Source: an uncultured Succinatimonas sp. (GTDB lineage Bacteria; Pseudomonadota; Gammaproteobacteria; Enterobacterales; Succinivibrionaceae). Taken from it: a DNA stretch of 10,936 bases. The translations under genes were made by a program, and so were the position numbers. The stretch lies in assembly GCA_900552905.1 (NCBI GenBank), contig USBR01000037.1, forward strand, positions 1 to 10,936, written 5' to 3'. This document shows positions 1 to 6,657 of this stretch, in pieces (the stretch's first letter is position 1; every line of letters starts with the position of its first letter). The notes under the pieces were generated by a model. The model saw only the letters and a program-made list of their open reading frames with translations, had not been told where the DNA came from and searched no databases.

Positions 1-1
1 A

Positions 2-53
2 ACTCACTTTTTTCATTGGATTTTTTAAGTGACCACAGAGATCCGTTAGAACC
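2..53 (+). repeat. Left copy of a 52-bp terminal inverted repeat
   Basis: This stretch is the exact reverse complement of positions 10885-10936. Identity stops sharply at 53/54 on this side and 10884/10885 on the other, and runs outward to the window edge. Read toward the window edge it begins GGTTCTAACGGATCT. A sharp inner border plus extension to both ends suggests that both ends enter the same multicopy element, such as an insertion sequence, where a short-read assembly would stop. I could not assign a family. Confidence 0.9.
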
Positions 54-70
54 TTAATTTATATAAGCGG

Positions 71-100
71 TCTGAGAAAACTTTAATCAAGTTTTTTAGA
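71..100 (+). terminator. Possible weak plus-strand terminator hairpin
   Basis: The arms AAAACTT (77-83) and AAGTTTT (89-95) enclose a 5-base loop. The stem can extend outward to TCT (71-73) and AGA (98-100) with one bulged base. A run of T (92-97) lies on the plus strand in the 3' arm. The stem is almost all A/T, so it is weak. It could stop transcription coming from the repeated element on the left; no plus-strand gene within the window ends here. Confidence 0.3.
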
Positions 101-105
101 CAATA

Positions 106-132
106 AAAATCCGACCATAAAGATCGGATTTT
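106..132 (-). terminator. Rho-independent terminator of the thr operon
   Basis: Nine-base arms AAAATCCGA (106-114) and TCGGATTTT (124-132) enclose a 9-base loop. On the minus strand the hairpin is followed by TTTTTATTG, a typical U-tract. It lies about 60 bases past the thrC stop codon, directly after a second hairpin (135-158), and is the better of the two terminator candidates for the thr transcript. Confidence 0.7.
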
Positions 133-134
133 AG

Positions 135-158
135 AACTCGGATTTTAAAATCCGAGTT
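135..158. terminator. Perfect 24-bp palindrome, second hairpin behind thrC
   Basis: AACTCGGATTTT (135-146) is directly followed by its reverse complement (147-158). On the plus strand TT follows at 159-160, while on the minus strand only TTCTAAAA follows. As a terminator it is therefore better suited to plus-strand transcription, or helps the neighbouring hairpin. It shares the arm sequence TCGGATTTT with the 106-132 hairpin, so arms of the two can pair with each other as alternatives. Confidence 0.5.
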
Positions 159-190
159 TTGATATGGAAGGCACTTAAAGCTCTTAGCTA

Positions 191-1468
191 TTATTTAACC
201 GCTTCTAAGACATAAGCCTTTAAGGTCTCATAGTCAGGCTTTAAGGTAACAGCCTGAAGCGGTAAAGCAACACGCTTCTCTAAAGCCTCAGGTAAAGGCA
301 GATTGATACCTAAGGTCTCATCGACTACATCCTTGAACTTAGCCGGGTGAGCAGTACCTAAGAAAATACCAACCTCGCCGTCCTTTAAGTTATTAGCTAA
401 AGTTTGATAAGCGATAGCAGCGTGCGGCTCTAAGATATAGCCAGTACGCTTGTAGAGATCGCGCATGGTCTCACGGGTCTCATCATCGCTCATAGAACCA
501 TAATCAAAGTCCGCAAAGGACCAGTTGTTCATCTTAACTAAAGCCTCAACACGCGGCCAGTTATTAGGACGGGAAATGTCCATGGCGTTAGATAAGGTAG
601 CGATGGTCTGATGCGGATCCCAATTACCACTCTCTAAGTATCTCGGTACAGTGTCATTAGCATTGCAGGAGATCACAAAACGGCTCTTTAAGCCTAAGGT
701 CTTAGCAATTAAACCGGCAGTGATATTACCGAAGTTACCGCAAGGAACAGAGAAGACTACCTTCTCGCGCTTATCAGCAGGTAACTGAGCTACAGCCTCG
801 AAATAATAACAAACCTGAGCTAAAAGACGGCTGACATTGATGGAGTTAGCAGAATTTAAGCCTACAGTAGCCTTAAACTCAGCATCATCAAAAGCAGTCT
901 TCACCATATCCTGGCACTCATCGAAAATACCAGAAATACGGACAGCCTTAATATTGCCGCCTAAAGTAGCGATGAGCTTTTCTTGAAGAGTGGAAATCTT
1001 GCCATCAGGATAGAGAACGACAACATCGATACCCTTTTGACCATAGAAAGCATCAGCTACGGCAGCACCGGTGTCACCTGAGGTGGCAGTTAAAATGGTG
1101 AGCTTGCGCTCGCCTCTGATGGAGCTTAAAACACGCGCCATGAAACGGGCACCGAAATCCTTAAAGGCTAAGGTCGGACCGTGGAAGAGCTCTAAAGCAT
1201 AGACATTCTCATCAGCCTTAACTAAAGGAGCCTTAAAGGTAAAGGCATCAGCAATAATGCTCTCTAACTCAGGGATCTCATCGCCAATTAAATGTCTTAA
1301 AATCTTCTGTGAGCGCTCAACTAAGGGTAAGTTTAATAACTCATCGATATTTGCTAAAGGCTCAATATGATCTGGGAAAAATAAGCCCTGATCGTGGCCG
1401 ATGCCCTTAACTACGGCCTGAGCAAAGCTGACGGCCTCGTTATGATCTTTTAAATTAAAAAGTTGCAT
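191..1468 (-). CDS. thrC: Threonine synthase
   Basis: Converts O-phospho-L-homoserine to threonine and phosphate with pyridoxal phosphate (PLP), the last step of the pathway, in the cytoplasm. The protein has 425 residues, close to the 428 of E. coli ThrC, and aligns along its length from the N-terminal NLKDHN and GLFFP motifs. The PLP lysine is K103 in HGPTLAFKDFG. The SGDTGAA loop, LNSANSINVSRLLAQ and LGTAHPAKFKD motifs are all present. A small change from E. coli is the cofactor-phosphate region, SVPCGNFGN instead of SVPSGNFGD. The ATG start at 1466-1468 is preceded by AAGGA (1478-1482 on the minus strand), which overlaps the end of thrB. The gap to thrB is only 5 bases, so this is the third gene of one operon. 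Hairpins at 106-158 follow it. Confidence 0.97.
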   Translation of the reverse strand: MQLFNLKDHNEAVSFAQAVVKGIGHDQGLFFPDHIEPLANIDELLNLPLVERSQKILRHLIGDEIPELESIIADAFTFKAPLVKADENVYALELFHGPTLAFKDFGARFMARVLSSIRGERKLTILTATSGDTGAAVADAFYGQKGIDVVVLYPDGKISTLQEKLIATLGGNIKAVRISGIFDECQDMVKTAFDDAEFKATVGLNSANSINVSRLLAQVCYYFEAVAQLPADKREKVVFSVPCGNFGNITAGLIAKTLGLKSRFVISCNANDTVPRYLESGNWDPHQTIATLSNAMDISRPNNWPRVEALVKMNNWSFADFDYGSMSDDETRETMRDLYKRTGYILEPHAAIAYQTLANNLKDGEVGIFLGTAHPAKFKDVVDETLGINLPLPEALEKRVALPLQAVTLKPDYETLKAYVLEAVK

Positions 1469-1473
1469 GGGTA

Positions 1474-2442
1474 CTAGTCCTTAAAAACTTCAGCATATGC
1501 ACCGCGTCTGTCAAGCTTGCAAACGTGGCAAAAGCCGTCTTCATTAGCAATAAAATTACGCTCTAAATAAACCTTCATCTCCTGAGCCTTGTCTAAGTCA
1601 GTGAAGACAGAGAAGATTGAAGAACCTGAACCTGAAATACCGGTAGCCTTTGCGCCTAAACCCTGAGCAAATTCACGAGCTTCCTTAAGGCCGGGGATGA
1701 GCTGCTCACGATAAGGCTCAGCGATAACATCGATAAGGCACTTAGCGGCTAAATCGGCATCACCACAATGGCAAGCATCCACAAAGGTAGCTAAGCGGCG
1801 ACCATAATTGATAACGGTAGCACGCGGATAGCTCTCCGGGAGGATCTGACGGGCTGCATTGGTGGAAACCTTGATGCCCGGGAAGCAAGAAACCCAATAC
1901 CAGCTATCAAAATCAGGTAAGGTCTTAGAGATAATACCGTTTTCACCGACAATAAGCTGCAGACCGCCATAATAGCAAGGAGCAACATTATCATAATGGA
2001 TGGCACCTGAAATCTTACCTTCAAGCTTACCCATAAGTTTCAGGCAATCGCTCTCGCCTAAAACATGATCATGAATAGCGTCTAAGGCGACAACTGCGGC
2101 CACCACGCTCGCGGCAGATGAGCCTAAACCTGAGCAGACTGGCAAATTTTTATGTAAGGTCATAACTAAATCTTTAGTCTTAAGACCACGCTTGTGTAAC
2201 TCCTTTTGATAGAGAACATAAGCATCATAAACAATATTGCGCTTAGGATCAGAGGGCAGACGCTTAGCATAGCGGCCCTTAACCTCAACCATACAGCCAC
2301 AATTAGCAGGACCTTCGCTGATGTAAATTTCATCACCTAAGATCTCACCTGAAATCGGCTTTAAGGCAGCGCCTAAAAGATCAAAGCCTACAGATAAATT
2401 AGCGGCGGAGGCCGGAGCATAAGCTCTATAAACAGTACTCAC
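1474..2442 (-). CDS. thrB: Homoserine kinase
   Basis: Phosphorylates homoserine with ATP to feed ThrC; a cytoplasmic GHMP-family kinase. The protein has 322 residues, against about 310 in E. coli. The N-terminal YAPASAANLSVGFDLLGAA motif fits the family. The ATP phosphate loop is P101-V-C-S-G-L-G-S-S-A, where E. coli has PIGSGLGSSA, so a glycine is replaced by cysteine next to the loop. The region ISGAIHYDNVAPC and the C-terminal GISGSGSS motif are also present. The start is GTG (2440-2442), read as Met, with a GAGGA ribosome site at 2449-2453 inside the end of thrA. The stop codon of thrA lies 2 bases upstream, which indicates translational coupling. The extra length compared with E. coli is spread across the N-terminal third. 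Confidence 0.97.
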   Translation of the reverse strand: MSTVYRAYAPASAANLSVGFDLLGAALKPISGEILGDEIYISEGPANCGCMVEVKGRYAKRLPSDPKRNIVYDAYVLYQKELHKRGLKTKDLVMTLHKNLPVCSGLGSSAASVVAAVVALDAIHDHVLGESDCLKLMGKLEGKISGAIHYDNVAPCYYGGLQLIVGENGIISKTLPDFDSWYWVSCFPGIKVSTNAARQILPESYPRATVINYGRRLATFVDACHCGDADLAAKCLIDVIAEPYREQLIPGLKEAREFAQGLGAKATGISGSGSSIFSVFTDLDKAQEMKVYLERNFIANEDGFCHVCKLDRRGAYAEVFKD

Positions 2443-2444
2443 TT

Positions 2445-4913
2445 TTAATCCTCACGAGTCCAGCTTTGTAAACGTAAAATATCAGCTAAAACACCAGCGG
2501 CGGTAACCGAGGTACCAGCACCATAACCACGAATTACGAGCGGAATCGGCTGATAGTAAGCAGTGGTAAAGGCTAAGGCATTTTCACCGCCACGCACCTT
2601 ATATAAAGGATCAGATGCATCAACAGCCTTAACACCGCAATAGCACTCACCGCTCTTAGAGATGGTTGCTACATAACGTAAAACCTGACCTTGTGCCTTT
2701 GCTTCCTTGACGCGAGAAGAAAATTCCTCATCGGCAAACTTCAAGTTATCTAAGACTTCGCGAGCATTAGCACCCTCTAAGTACTTAGCAGAAACTGCAG
2801 CCTCAACCTTGATGTCAGAGAGCTCGAGCTCATAACCGCACTCACGAGCTAAGATTAATACCTTACGGGCAACATCCATACCCTCTAAGTCATCGCGCGG
2901 ATTAGGCTCAGTAAAGCCCTTCTCATAGGCATCTAAGGTAGCCTGAGATAAGGTATAACCATCCTCAACTAAACCGAAGATATAAGATAAGGTACCGGAC
3001 ATGATACCGGAGAACTCAATTAAGCTATCACCGGCGGCAAGCTCATTTTGCAGAGTATTGATGACAGGTAAGCCAGCACCGACATTAGCCTCATAGAGGA
3101 ACTTACGGTGATTAGCCTTAGCAGTGTCACGCAGAGACTTATAGTAAGCGATAGTACCAGTATTAGCCTTCTTAGACGGGGTAACCACGTGAGCACCCTC
3201 TTCCATGAAAGCGGTATAGGATAAGGCGATCTTCTCGCTTGAGGTACAGTCAACTACAACAGGGTTGATGAGGTGACCGTTCTTGATGAGATCCTTTAAG
3301 GTCTCAACATTAAACTCGCCCTCAACGCCCTCTTTTTCTAAGAGCTCTTTATAGTTGTCCAAATCAATACCCGTGCTCTTACCTAAGAAAGAGTGAGAGT
3401 TAGCAATACCGACAACCTTGATTTCAACACCATGACGCTCGCAGATAGCATCTCTTTGATGATTGATCTGCTTTAATAACTCGCCACCGACGCCACCAAT
3501 ACCGATGACAATCAGCTCTAAGCGTTGCTTAGAATTGAAGAAAGCGGTATGAGCGAAAGCTACAGCCTCATTTACACGGCTTTCGGTAATTACGGCAGAA
3601 ATAGATCTCTCAGAGGAGCCCTGAGCAATAGCACGGACATTAACGTTAGCCTCAGCTAAAGCCTTAAAGAAGCGGCCGGAAATACCGCGGACTTTACGCA
3701 TACCATCACCGACGACGGAGATAATGGCGCATTTATCCTTAACCTCTAAAGGATTTAATAAGCCCTCTTTGAGCTCTAACTTAAATTCCTCATCGATAGC
3801 CATGCGGGTGCGCAGGAGATCGGAGGTAGAGATACAGAAAGAAATGGAGTACTCAGAGGAGGACTGGGTAATTAAGGTGATGGAAACACCAGCACGGGAT
3901 ACTGCGGTAAAGAGACGGCCTGCTAAACCGACCATACCCTTCATGCCCGGGCCTGAAACGTTAATTAATGAAACGTTCTTAAGATCGGAAATACCCTTGA
4001 TCGGTACTGACGGATCGGTATCCTCAGCAATCAAGGTACCAGCCCCCTCAGGATTCTTAGTATTCTTAATCAGGCACGGAATGTGGAAACGCGCAATAGG
4101 AGCAATGGTACGCGGGTGTAAAACCTTAGCACCAAAGTATGAAAGCTCCATAGCCTCATCGTAGGACATCTTCTTTAAGAGGATGGCATCAGGAACAGCG
4201 CGCGGATCGCAGCTATACACACCATCAACATCAGTCCAAATCTCACAGCACTCAGCACCAGAGATAGCGGCTAAACAGGCAGCAGAATAATCAGAGCCGT
4301 TACGACCTAAAAGGACGAGCTGACCTTTTTCATTACCGCCGCAGAAACCTGACATGAGGGTAATGGCCTCAGGATCGTTCTCTAAAGCCTGATAACGAGC
4401 CTTAGACTTTTCGATATTAACAGAGGACTCCATAATGCCGCCTTCGGTGACTAATACGGCTACCGGATCGATAACTCTGACCTTTTTACCCATGGCCTTT
4501 AATAATTCGGCCATAATGCAGATAGAGAAGCTCTCACCACGGCTTTCGATAAAGGCCTGTACTAACTCCGGAGCCTGACCTAAGAGGATCATGCCCTCGA
4601 TACGGCGCTTGATTAAAGCTAAGGTAGTGTTGAACTCTAAGGAAACCTTTTCCTCATCAAAATTAGGATATTTAGAAGCACAAGTGCTAATAATCGGCTC
4701 AACAATGGATCTGATCTGGGCAAACTCTTCCTTGCCATCCTGTCCACTAGCACCCTGACCTACCAGCGCTACCAGCAAATTAGTAATCTTAGCCGGAGCT
4801 GAAAGGACTAAAGCTGTGCTAGTCTTTGCAGCGGTGTTGATTACAATATCTGCTACATTAAAAAAGCGCTCGGCATTGGCCACTGAGGTGCCGCCGAATT
4901 TAAGAACGCGCAT
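2445..4913 (-). CDS. thrA: Bifunctional aspartokinase I / homoserine dehydrogenase I
   Basis: Carries out the first and third steps of the aspartate family: aspartate to aspartyl phosphate, and aspartate semialdehyde to homoserine. With the start at 4911-4913 the protein has 822 residues (E. coli 820) and begins MRVLKFGGTSVANAERF, like E. coli ThrA. Kinase motifs are KFGGTS (5-10), ESRGE (123-127) and LLGRNGSDYSAA (201-212). Two ACT regulatory repeats follow, near 313-362 and 394-443, each with a QSSSE or QGSSE motif, so threonine feedback inhibition is likely. The dehydrogenase half has the nucleotide loop GIGGVGG (471-477), DCTSS (555-559), NVGAGLPVI (610-618) and PRDDLEGMDVARK (672-684). 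The frame stays open upstream to a TTG at 5015, but the 34 extra residues match nothing in the family and include probable promoter DNA. AGGAG at 4919-4923 supports the chosen start. Confidence 0.97.
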   Translation of the reverse strand: MRVLKFGGTSVANAERFFNVADIVINTAAKTSTALVLSAPAKITNLLVALVGQGASGQDGKEEFAQIRSIVEPIISTCASKYPNFDEEKVSLEFNTTLALIKRRIEGMILLGQAPELVQAFIESRGESFSICIMAELLKAMGKKVRVIDPVAVLVTEGGIMESSVNIEKSKARYQALENDPEAITLMSGFCGGNEKGQLVLLGRNGSDYSAACLAAISGAECCEIWTDVDGVYSCDPRAVPDAILLKKMSYDEAMELSYFGAKVLHPRTIAPIARFHIPCLIKNTKNPEGAGTLIAEDTDPSVPIKGISDLKNVSLINVSGPGMKGMVGLAGRLFTAVSRAGVSITLITQSSSEYSISFCISTSDLLRTRMAIDEEFKLELKEGLLNPLEVKDKCAIISVVGDGMRKVRGISGRFFKALAEANVNVRAIAQGSSERSISAVITESRVNEAVAFAHTAFFNSKQRLELIVIGIGGVGGELLKQINHQRDAICERHGVEIKVVGIANSHSFLGKSTGIDLDNYKELLEKEGVEGEFNVETLKDLIKNGHLINPVVVDCTSSEKIALSYTAFMEEGAHVVTPSKKANTGTIAYYKSLRDTAKANHRKFLYEANVGAGLPVINTLQNELAAGDSLIEFSGIMSGTLSYIFGLVEDGYTLSQATLDAYEKGFTEPNPRDDLEGMDVARKVLILARECGYELELSDIKVEAAVSAKYLEGANAREVLDNLKFADEEFSSRVKEAKAQGQVLRYVATISKSGECYCGVKAVDASDPLYKVRGGENALAFTTAYYQPIPLVIRGYGAGTSVTAAGVLADILRLQSWTRED

Positions 4914-4918
4914 ACATG

Positions 4919-4923
4919 CTCCT
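4919..4923 (-). promoter_or_regulatory. Ribosome binding site deciding the thrA start
   Basis: AGGAG on the minus strand, 5 bases before the ATG at 4911-4913. The alternative TTG start 102 bases upstream has no comparable site. Confidence 0.75.
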
Positions 4924-4954
4924 GTTGGCTTATTACTAAATAAAAAACGGTTGA

Positions 4955-4973
4955 TTTTATGCAATGCATAAAA
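4955..4973. promoter_or_regulatory. 19-bp palindrome, candidate operator of the thr operon
   Basis: TTTTATGCA and TGCATAAAA flank a single central base (4964), forming a perfect odd-centred palindrome. It lies 42-60 bases before the thrA start. As an RNA hairpin it would have only A/U pairs around a loop of about 7 bases, so a protein binding site is more plausible than a terminator. It sits just downstream of a TTGACA hexamer (5010-5015, minus strand) with a poor -10 partner. It matches none of the ArgR, TrpR, TyrR or MetJ consensus sites I know. Confidence 0.45.
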
Positions 4974-4998
4974 AATTTTGGCTGAATTTTCTGCAAGT

Positions 4999-5043
4999 AT
5001 TGAAGGATTTGTCAAAATTATATTTTATAAAAAGACCTTCAAT
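4999..5043 (-). other. Long-loop stem in the thr upstream region
   Basis: On the minus strand ATTGAAGG (5036-5043) can pair with CCTTCAAT (4999-5006) across a 29-base A/T-rich loop. Extra GTC/GAC pairing is possible inside if a short bulge is allowed. If transcription starts near 5064 this stem would form in the thrA leader RNA. No T-run follows it directly, so it is not a clear attenuator. It may be chance in such A/T-rich DNA. Confidence 0.3.
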
Positions 5044-5070
5044 GCCTTAAAACAAAAATCTTATACTATT

Positions 5071-5100
5071 TTTATAAAAAATAATATTTTTATATTTCAA
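5071..5100 (-). promoter_or_regulatory. Candidate sigma70 promoter of thrABC
   Basis: On the minus strand TTGAAA (5095-5100) and TATAAA (5071-5076) are separated by 18 bases, each matching the consensus at 5 of 6 positions. The predicted start is near 5064, giving a leader of about 150 bases before thrA. The DNA is so A/T-rich that other pairs are possible, for example a perfect TTGACA at 5010-5015 with a weak GAAAAT 18 bases on, or TATAAT at 5017-5022. Confidence 0.4.
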
Positions 5101-5336
5101 ATAATTATTAAAAATTCTCTCTTATTGAGGACTTGTTTTAACAATCACTTTTTACAGCTTTTAAAGTAACTATTTTATAGCGTTTTTTTAAGCTTTGCAT
5201 GTTCTATTTAACTTGCACCTATTTTGAGATTTTTCCCTTAAATTTTTCTGAAATTTTGTCCATAAAAAGCCCCTCTTTCCCTTAAAACATCACCTTGTCA
5301 CCGATCTTTTGAAAAAATGTCTAAAGTTTTTTTTAA

Positions 5337-5376
5337 ATAAAAAAATTCCCCAAAAGACTTAGGTCTTTTGAGGAAT
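5337..5376 (-). terminator. Rho-independent terminator of the nitroreductase gene
   Basis: Thirteen-base arms (5346-5358 and 5363-5375) with one wobble pair enclose the loop TTAG. On the minus strand the stem is followed by TTTTTTTATTT. It lies 26 bases past the nitroreductase stop codon and isolates that gene from the thr operon downstream. Confidence 0.85.
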
Positions 5377-5402
5377 ATTTATCAATATCTTTACTTAAAA
5401 TT

Positions 5403-6056
5403 TTAAGCTTTTACAAAATGTGCCTCACGCACGGTATTAAAGCGGGATTTAGGCCGTAAAGCTAAGGCATTACTGTCCTGTTTTGAGGCCTTGCCTAAGA
5501 GCACTACTAGCTGAGCGTGCAGATTATCTTGTTTAAGATCTAAAAGCTTATCGATCATATCCTGATCGACGCCTTCAAGAGCGGTACAATCTAAACCATA
5601 AGAGGCTGCGGCATAGAGAATGGTACCTAAAGCAATATAGCTTTGCTTAGCACACCACTCTTGCATATCTCCTTTAGCGTTATGACCATCTACGGCCTTA
5701 AGCATATGCTGATAGCGATCTTTAAACGCAAGATCATTTTCATAACGACCGTCGATCTTCTCTTGCTCACAGACAGCTAAGACATCCTGAGCATTAAGCG
5801 CAGTCTTTGCGGCAATTACGATAGCGGCTGCACTATCGTTATAGCGCTGTAAATTGAAATCTTTAATGGCCGGGGCTAATTGAGCTTTTTGACTCTCGCC
5901 TTTAATTAAATAGAAGGCCCAGGGCTGCATATTGACGGCACTAGGGGTTAAAACCGCACAATCGAGGATCTTTTGAATGACATCAGCGTCAATCACGGCA
6001 TCTTTATCGTAGTGCTTAGTAGCATAGCGATTTTCTAACAAGCTCTTAAAATCCAT
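5403..6056 (-). CDS. NfsB-type FMN-dependent nitroreductase
   Basis: A cytoplasmic flavoprotein of the NfsB branch of the nitroreductase family. Such enzymes use NAD(P)H to reduce nitroaromatics, quinones or flavins; the natural substrate here cannot be read from sequence. The length, 217 residues, equals E. coli NfsB. Flavin-binding motifs are R10-Y-A-T-K14 near the N terminus, PSAVNMQPW (38-46), E161-G162 and PKSR (202-205). The dimer-helix segment EWCAKQSYIALGTILYAAA (133-151) fits NfsB. The ATG start at 6054-6056 is preceded by AAGGAA. A promoter (6090-6118) and a terminator (5337-5376) bracket it, so it is probably transcribed alone. The class assignment is firm, but the exact gene name (nfsB or a paralogue) is not. 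Confidence 0.9.
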   Translation of the reverse strand: MDFKSLLENRYATKHYDKDAVIDADVIQKILDCAVLTPSAVNMQPWAFYLIKGESQKAQLAPAIKDFNLQRYNDSAAAIVIAAKTALNAQDVLAVCEQEKIDGRYENDLAFKDRYQHMLKAVDGHNAKGDMQEWCAKQSYIALGTILYAAASYGLDCTALEGVDQDMIDKLLDLKQDNLHAQLVVLLGKASKQDSNALALRPKSRFNTVREAHFVKA

Positions 6057-6089
6057 AGCAATTCCTTATATCTATTAGCTTTTTTTATC

Positions 6090-6118
6090 TTTATAAAATT
6101 TTGCCGGAGCTTTTTCAA
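6090..6118 (-). promoter_or_regulatory. Sigma70 promoter of the nitroreductase gene
   Basis: On the minus strand TTGAAA (6113-6118) and TATAAA (6090-6095) are spaced by exactly 17 bases. The predicted start is near 6083, leaving a 5' leader of about 27 bases with AAGGAA before the ATG. Confidence 0.65.
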
Positions 6119-6193
6119 CTTTAGTTTAAAAAATTGCTAAATAAGGGTGCAAAATAATTCTTACTCCAAATTTATTGAAAATAAGCTTCATAA

Positions 6194-6209
6194 TTTGAGA
6201 AATATCACA
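6194..6209. promoter_or_regulatory. CRP-like site
   Basis: TTTGA-N6-TCACA differs from the CRP consensus TGTGA-N6-TCACA at one of ten key bases. It is centred about 118 bases upstream of the predicted nitroreductase start and over 400 bases upstream of tpiA, so neither position is a classical activation distance. A lone second TCACA half-site lies at 6236-6240. Confidence 0.3.
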
Positions 6210-6283
6210 CTTTTTTAAGAATTCATCCGATGAGATCACAGTTTTTTAGATCTAAAGCTTGCAAATTGGCCTTTTTAAGCAAG

Positions 6284-6298
6284 ATGAAAGCGCTTTTA
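6284..6298. promoter_or_regulatory. LacI/GalR-type operator-like site, distal
   Basis: ATGAAAGCGCTTTTA is a near-palindrome around a central CG. It fits the cre-type consensus WTGNAANCGNWNNCW at all but one position. Its centre is 237 bases from the similar site at 6521-6535. Confidence 0.35.
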
Positions 6299-6491
6299 TG
6301 GAAATATAACTGCCGATAAAAAACGTTAATATTTTATCTAAGCCTTTGTTGTATGTATGAATTTACCCCTAAAAAGAAAGAAATTTACACATTTGCATAA
6401 AAGATCAGATGAAAATCGCTCCAAAATAAGGCAAAGATTATTTTGAAAATATTTAACCTAATTTTAATTGAAATATGATTTATAAGCCTTT

Positions 6492-6505
6492 TTTACATAT
6501 GTAAA
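6492..6505. promoter_or_regulatory. 14-bp perfect palindrome, candidate operator
   Basis: TTTACATATGTAAA, an even-centred perfect palindrome 16 bases from the LacI-type site at 6521-6535. The binding protein is unknown. In A/T-rich DNA a 14-base palindrome can occur by chance, so the claim rests on its place in the promoter region. Confidence 0.35.
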
Positions 6506-6520
6506 TCGATAAAAAAATTT

Positions 6521-6535
6521 TTGTAAGCGCTTTCA
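6521..6535. promoter_or_regulatory. LacI/GalR-type operator-like site, proximal to tpiA
   Basis: TTGTAAGCGCTTTCA fits the cre-type consensus WTGNAANCGNWNNCW at every fixed position and is nearly symmetrical around a central CG. The centre lies about 89 bases upstream of the predicted tpiA start. LacI-family regulators of sugar metabolism bind such sites. In a gammaproteobacterium CcpA itself is not expected, so a Cra-, GalR- or MalR-like regulator is more plausible. Confidence 0.5.
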
Positions 6536-6576
6536 AAAAAGCTTATCATTATGGTCAGAAATATTGTAGAATGAGT

Positions 6577-6588
6577 ACATGTTCATGT
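6577..6588. promoter_or_regulatory. Inverted repeat overlapping the tpiA -35 region
   Basis: ACATG and CATGT are separated by TT. The repeat covers the expected -35 position of the tpiA promoter, where a bound protein would block or replace contacts of polymerase. The arms are only five bases long. Confidence 0.3.
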
Positions 6589-6610
6589 GCAGAATTTTCA
6601 CTGCTATAAT
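6582..6610 (+). promoter_or_regulatory. Promoter of tpiA-pfkA with extended -10
   Basis: TGCTATAAT (6602-6610) is a perfect extended -10 element. At a 17-base spacing the -35 position reads TTCATG (6582-6587), matching 3 of 6, which is usual when an extended -10 is present. The predicted start is near 6617, leaving a leader of about 41 bases. Confidence 0.65.
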
Positions 6611-6644
6611 GAACCATAGATTTCTTATCAAAAAAAATATAAAT

Positions 6645-6649
6645 GAGGA
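6645..6649 (+). promoter_or_regulatory. Ribosome binding site deciding the tpiA start
   Basis: GAGGA lies 8 bases before the ATG at 6658. The in-frame ATG at 6643 overlaps this site and has no ribosome site of its own. Confidence 0.75.
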
Positions 6650-6657
6650 TGTACATT

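Larger units (their letters stand above)
4914..5345. other. Non-coding A/T-rich gap upstream of thrA
   Basis: About 430 bases contain no credible gene. They hold the ribosome site, palindrome, stem and promoter listed separately. I searched the minus strand for a thrL-like leader peptide rich in Thr and Ile codons and found none. Two short minus-strand frames exist. One is at 5219-5263 (14 residues, MDKISEKFKGKISK), which has a fair GAGGGG site 6 bases ahead. The other is at 5138-5200 (20 residues), which has no clear site. Neither is rich in Thr or Ile. Confidence 0.6.
6057..6657. other. Divergent regulatory region between nitroreductase and tpiA
   Basis: Roughly 600 bases with no credible gene on either strand, strongly A/T-rich. 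The right 170 bases are dense in short palindromes before the tpiA promoter. The left 60 bases hold the nitroreductase promoter. Around 6257-6284 CTTGC and GCAAG flank a 16-base gap, an additional weak inverted repeat. The size is large for two housekeeping promoters; an unrecognised small RNA cannot be excluded. Confidence 0.7.

Noticed and set aside
1791..2024. Minus-strand open frame of 77 residues within thrB
   Set aside because: It is an alternative frame of a fully conserved homoserine kinase. The similar 77-residue frame at 3020-3253 within thrA was rejected for the same reason.
3724..4164. Plus-strand open frame of 146 residues
   Set aside because: It lies fully antisense within thrA, whose domains are continuous there; no ribosome site or family resemblance.
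4914..5015. N-terminal extension of thrA by 34 residues from a TTG codon
   Set aside because: No ribosome site precedes the TTG, the extra residues have no counterpart in the family, and the downstream ATG has AGGAG and begins exactly like E. coli ThrA.
4978..5169. Plus-strand open frame of 63 residues in the thr upstream region
   Set aside because: It has A/T-driven composition with many Phe, Ile and Lys codons, no ribosome site, and covers the predicted thr promoter.
5138..5263. Two short minus-strand frames as a possible thr leader peptide
   Set aside because: The 14- and 20-residue peptides contain only about two or three Thr/Ile codons each and are not followed by a terminator/antiterminator pair. 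The longer one also lacks a ribosome site.
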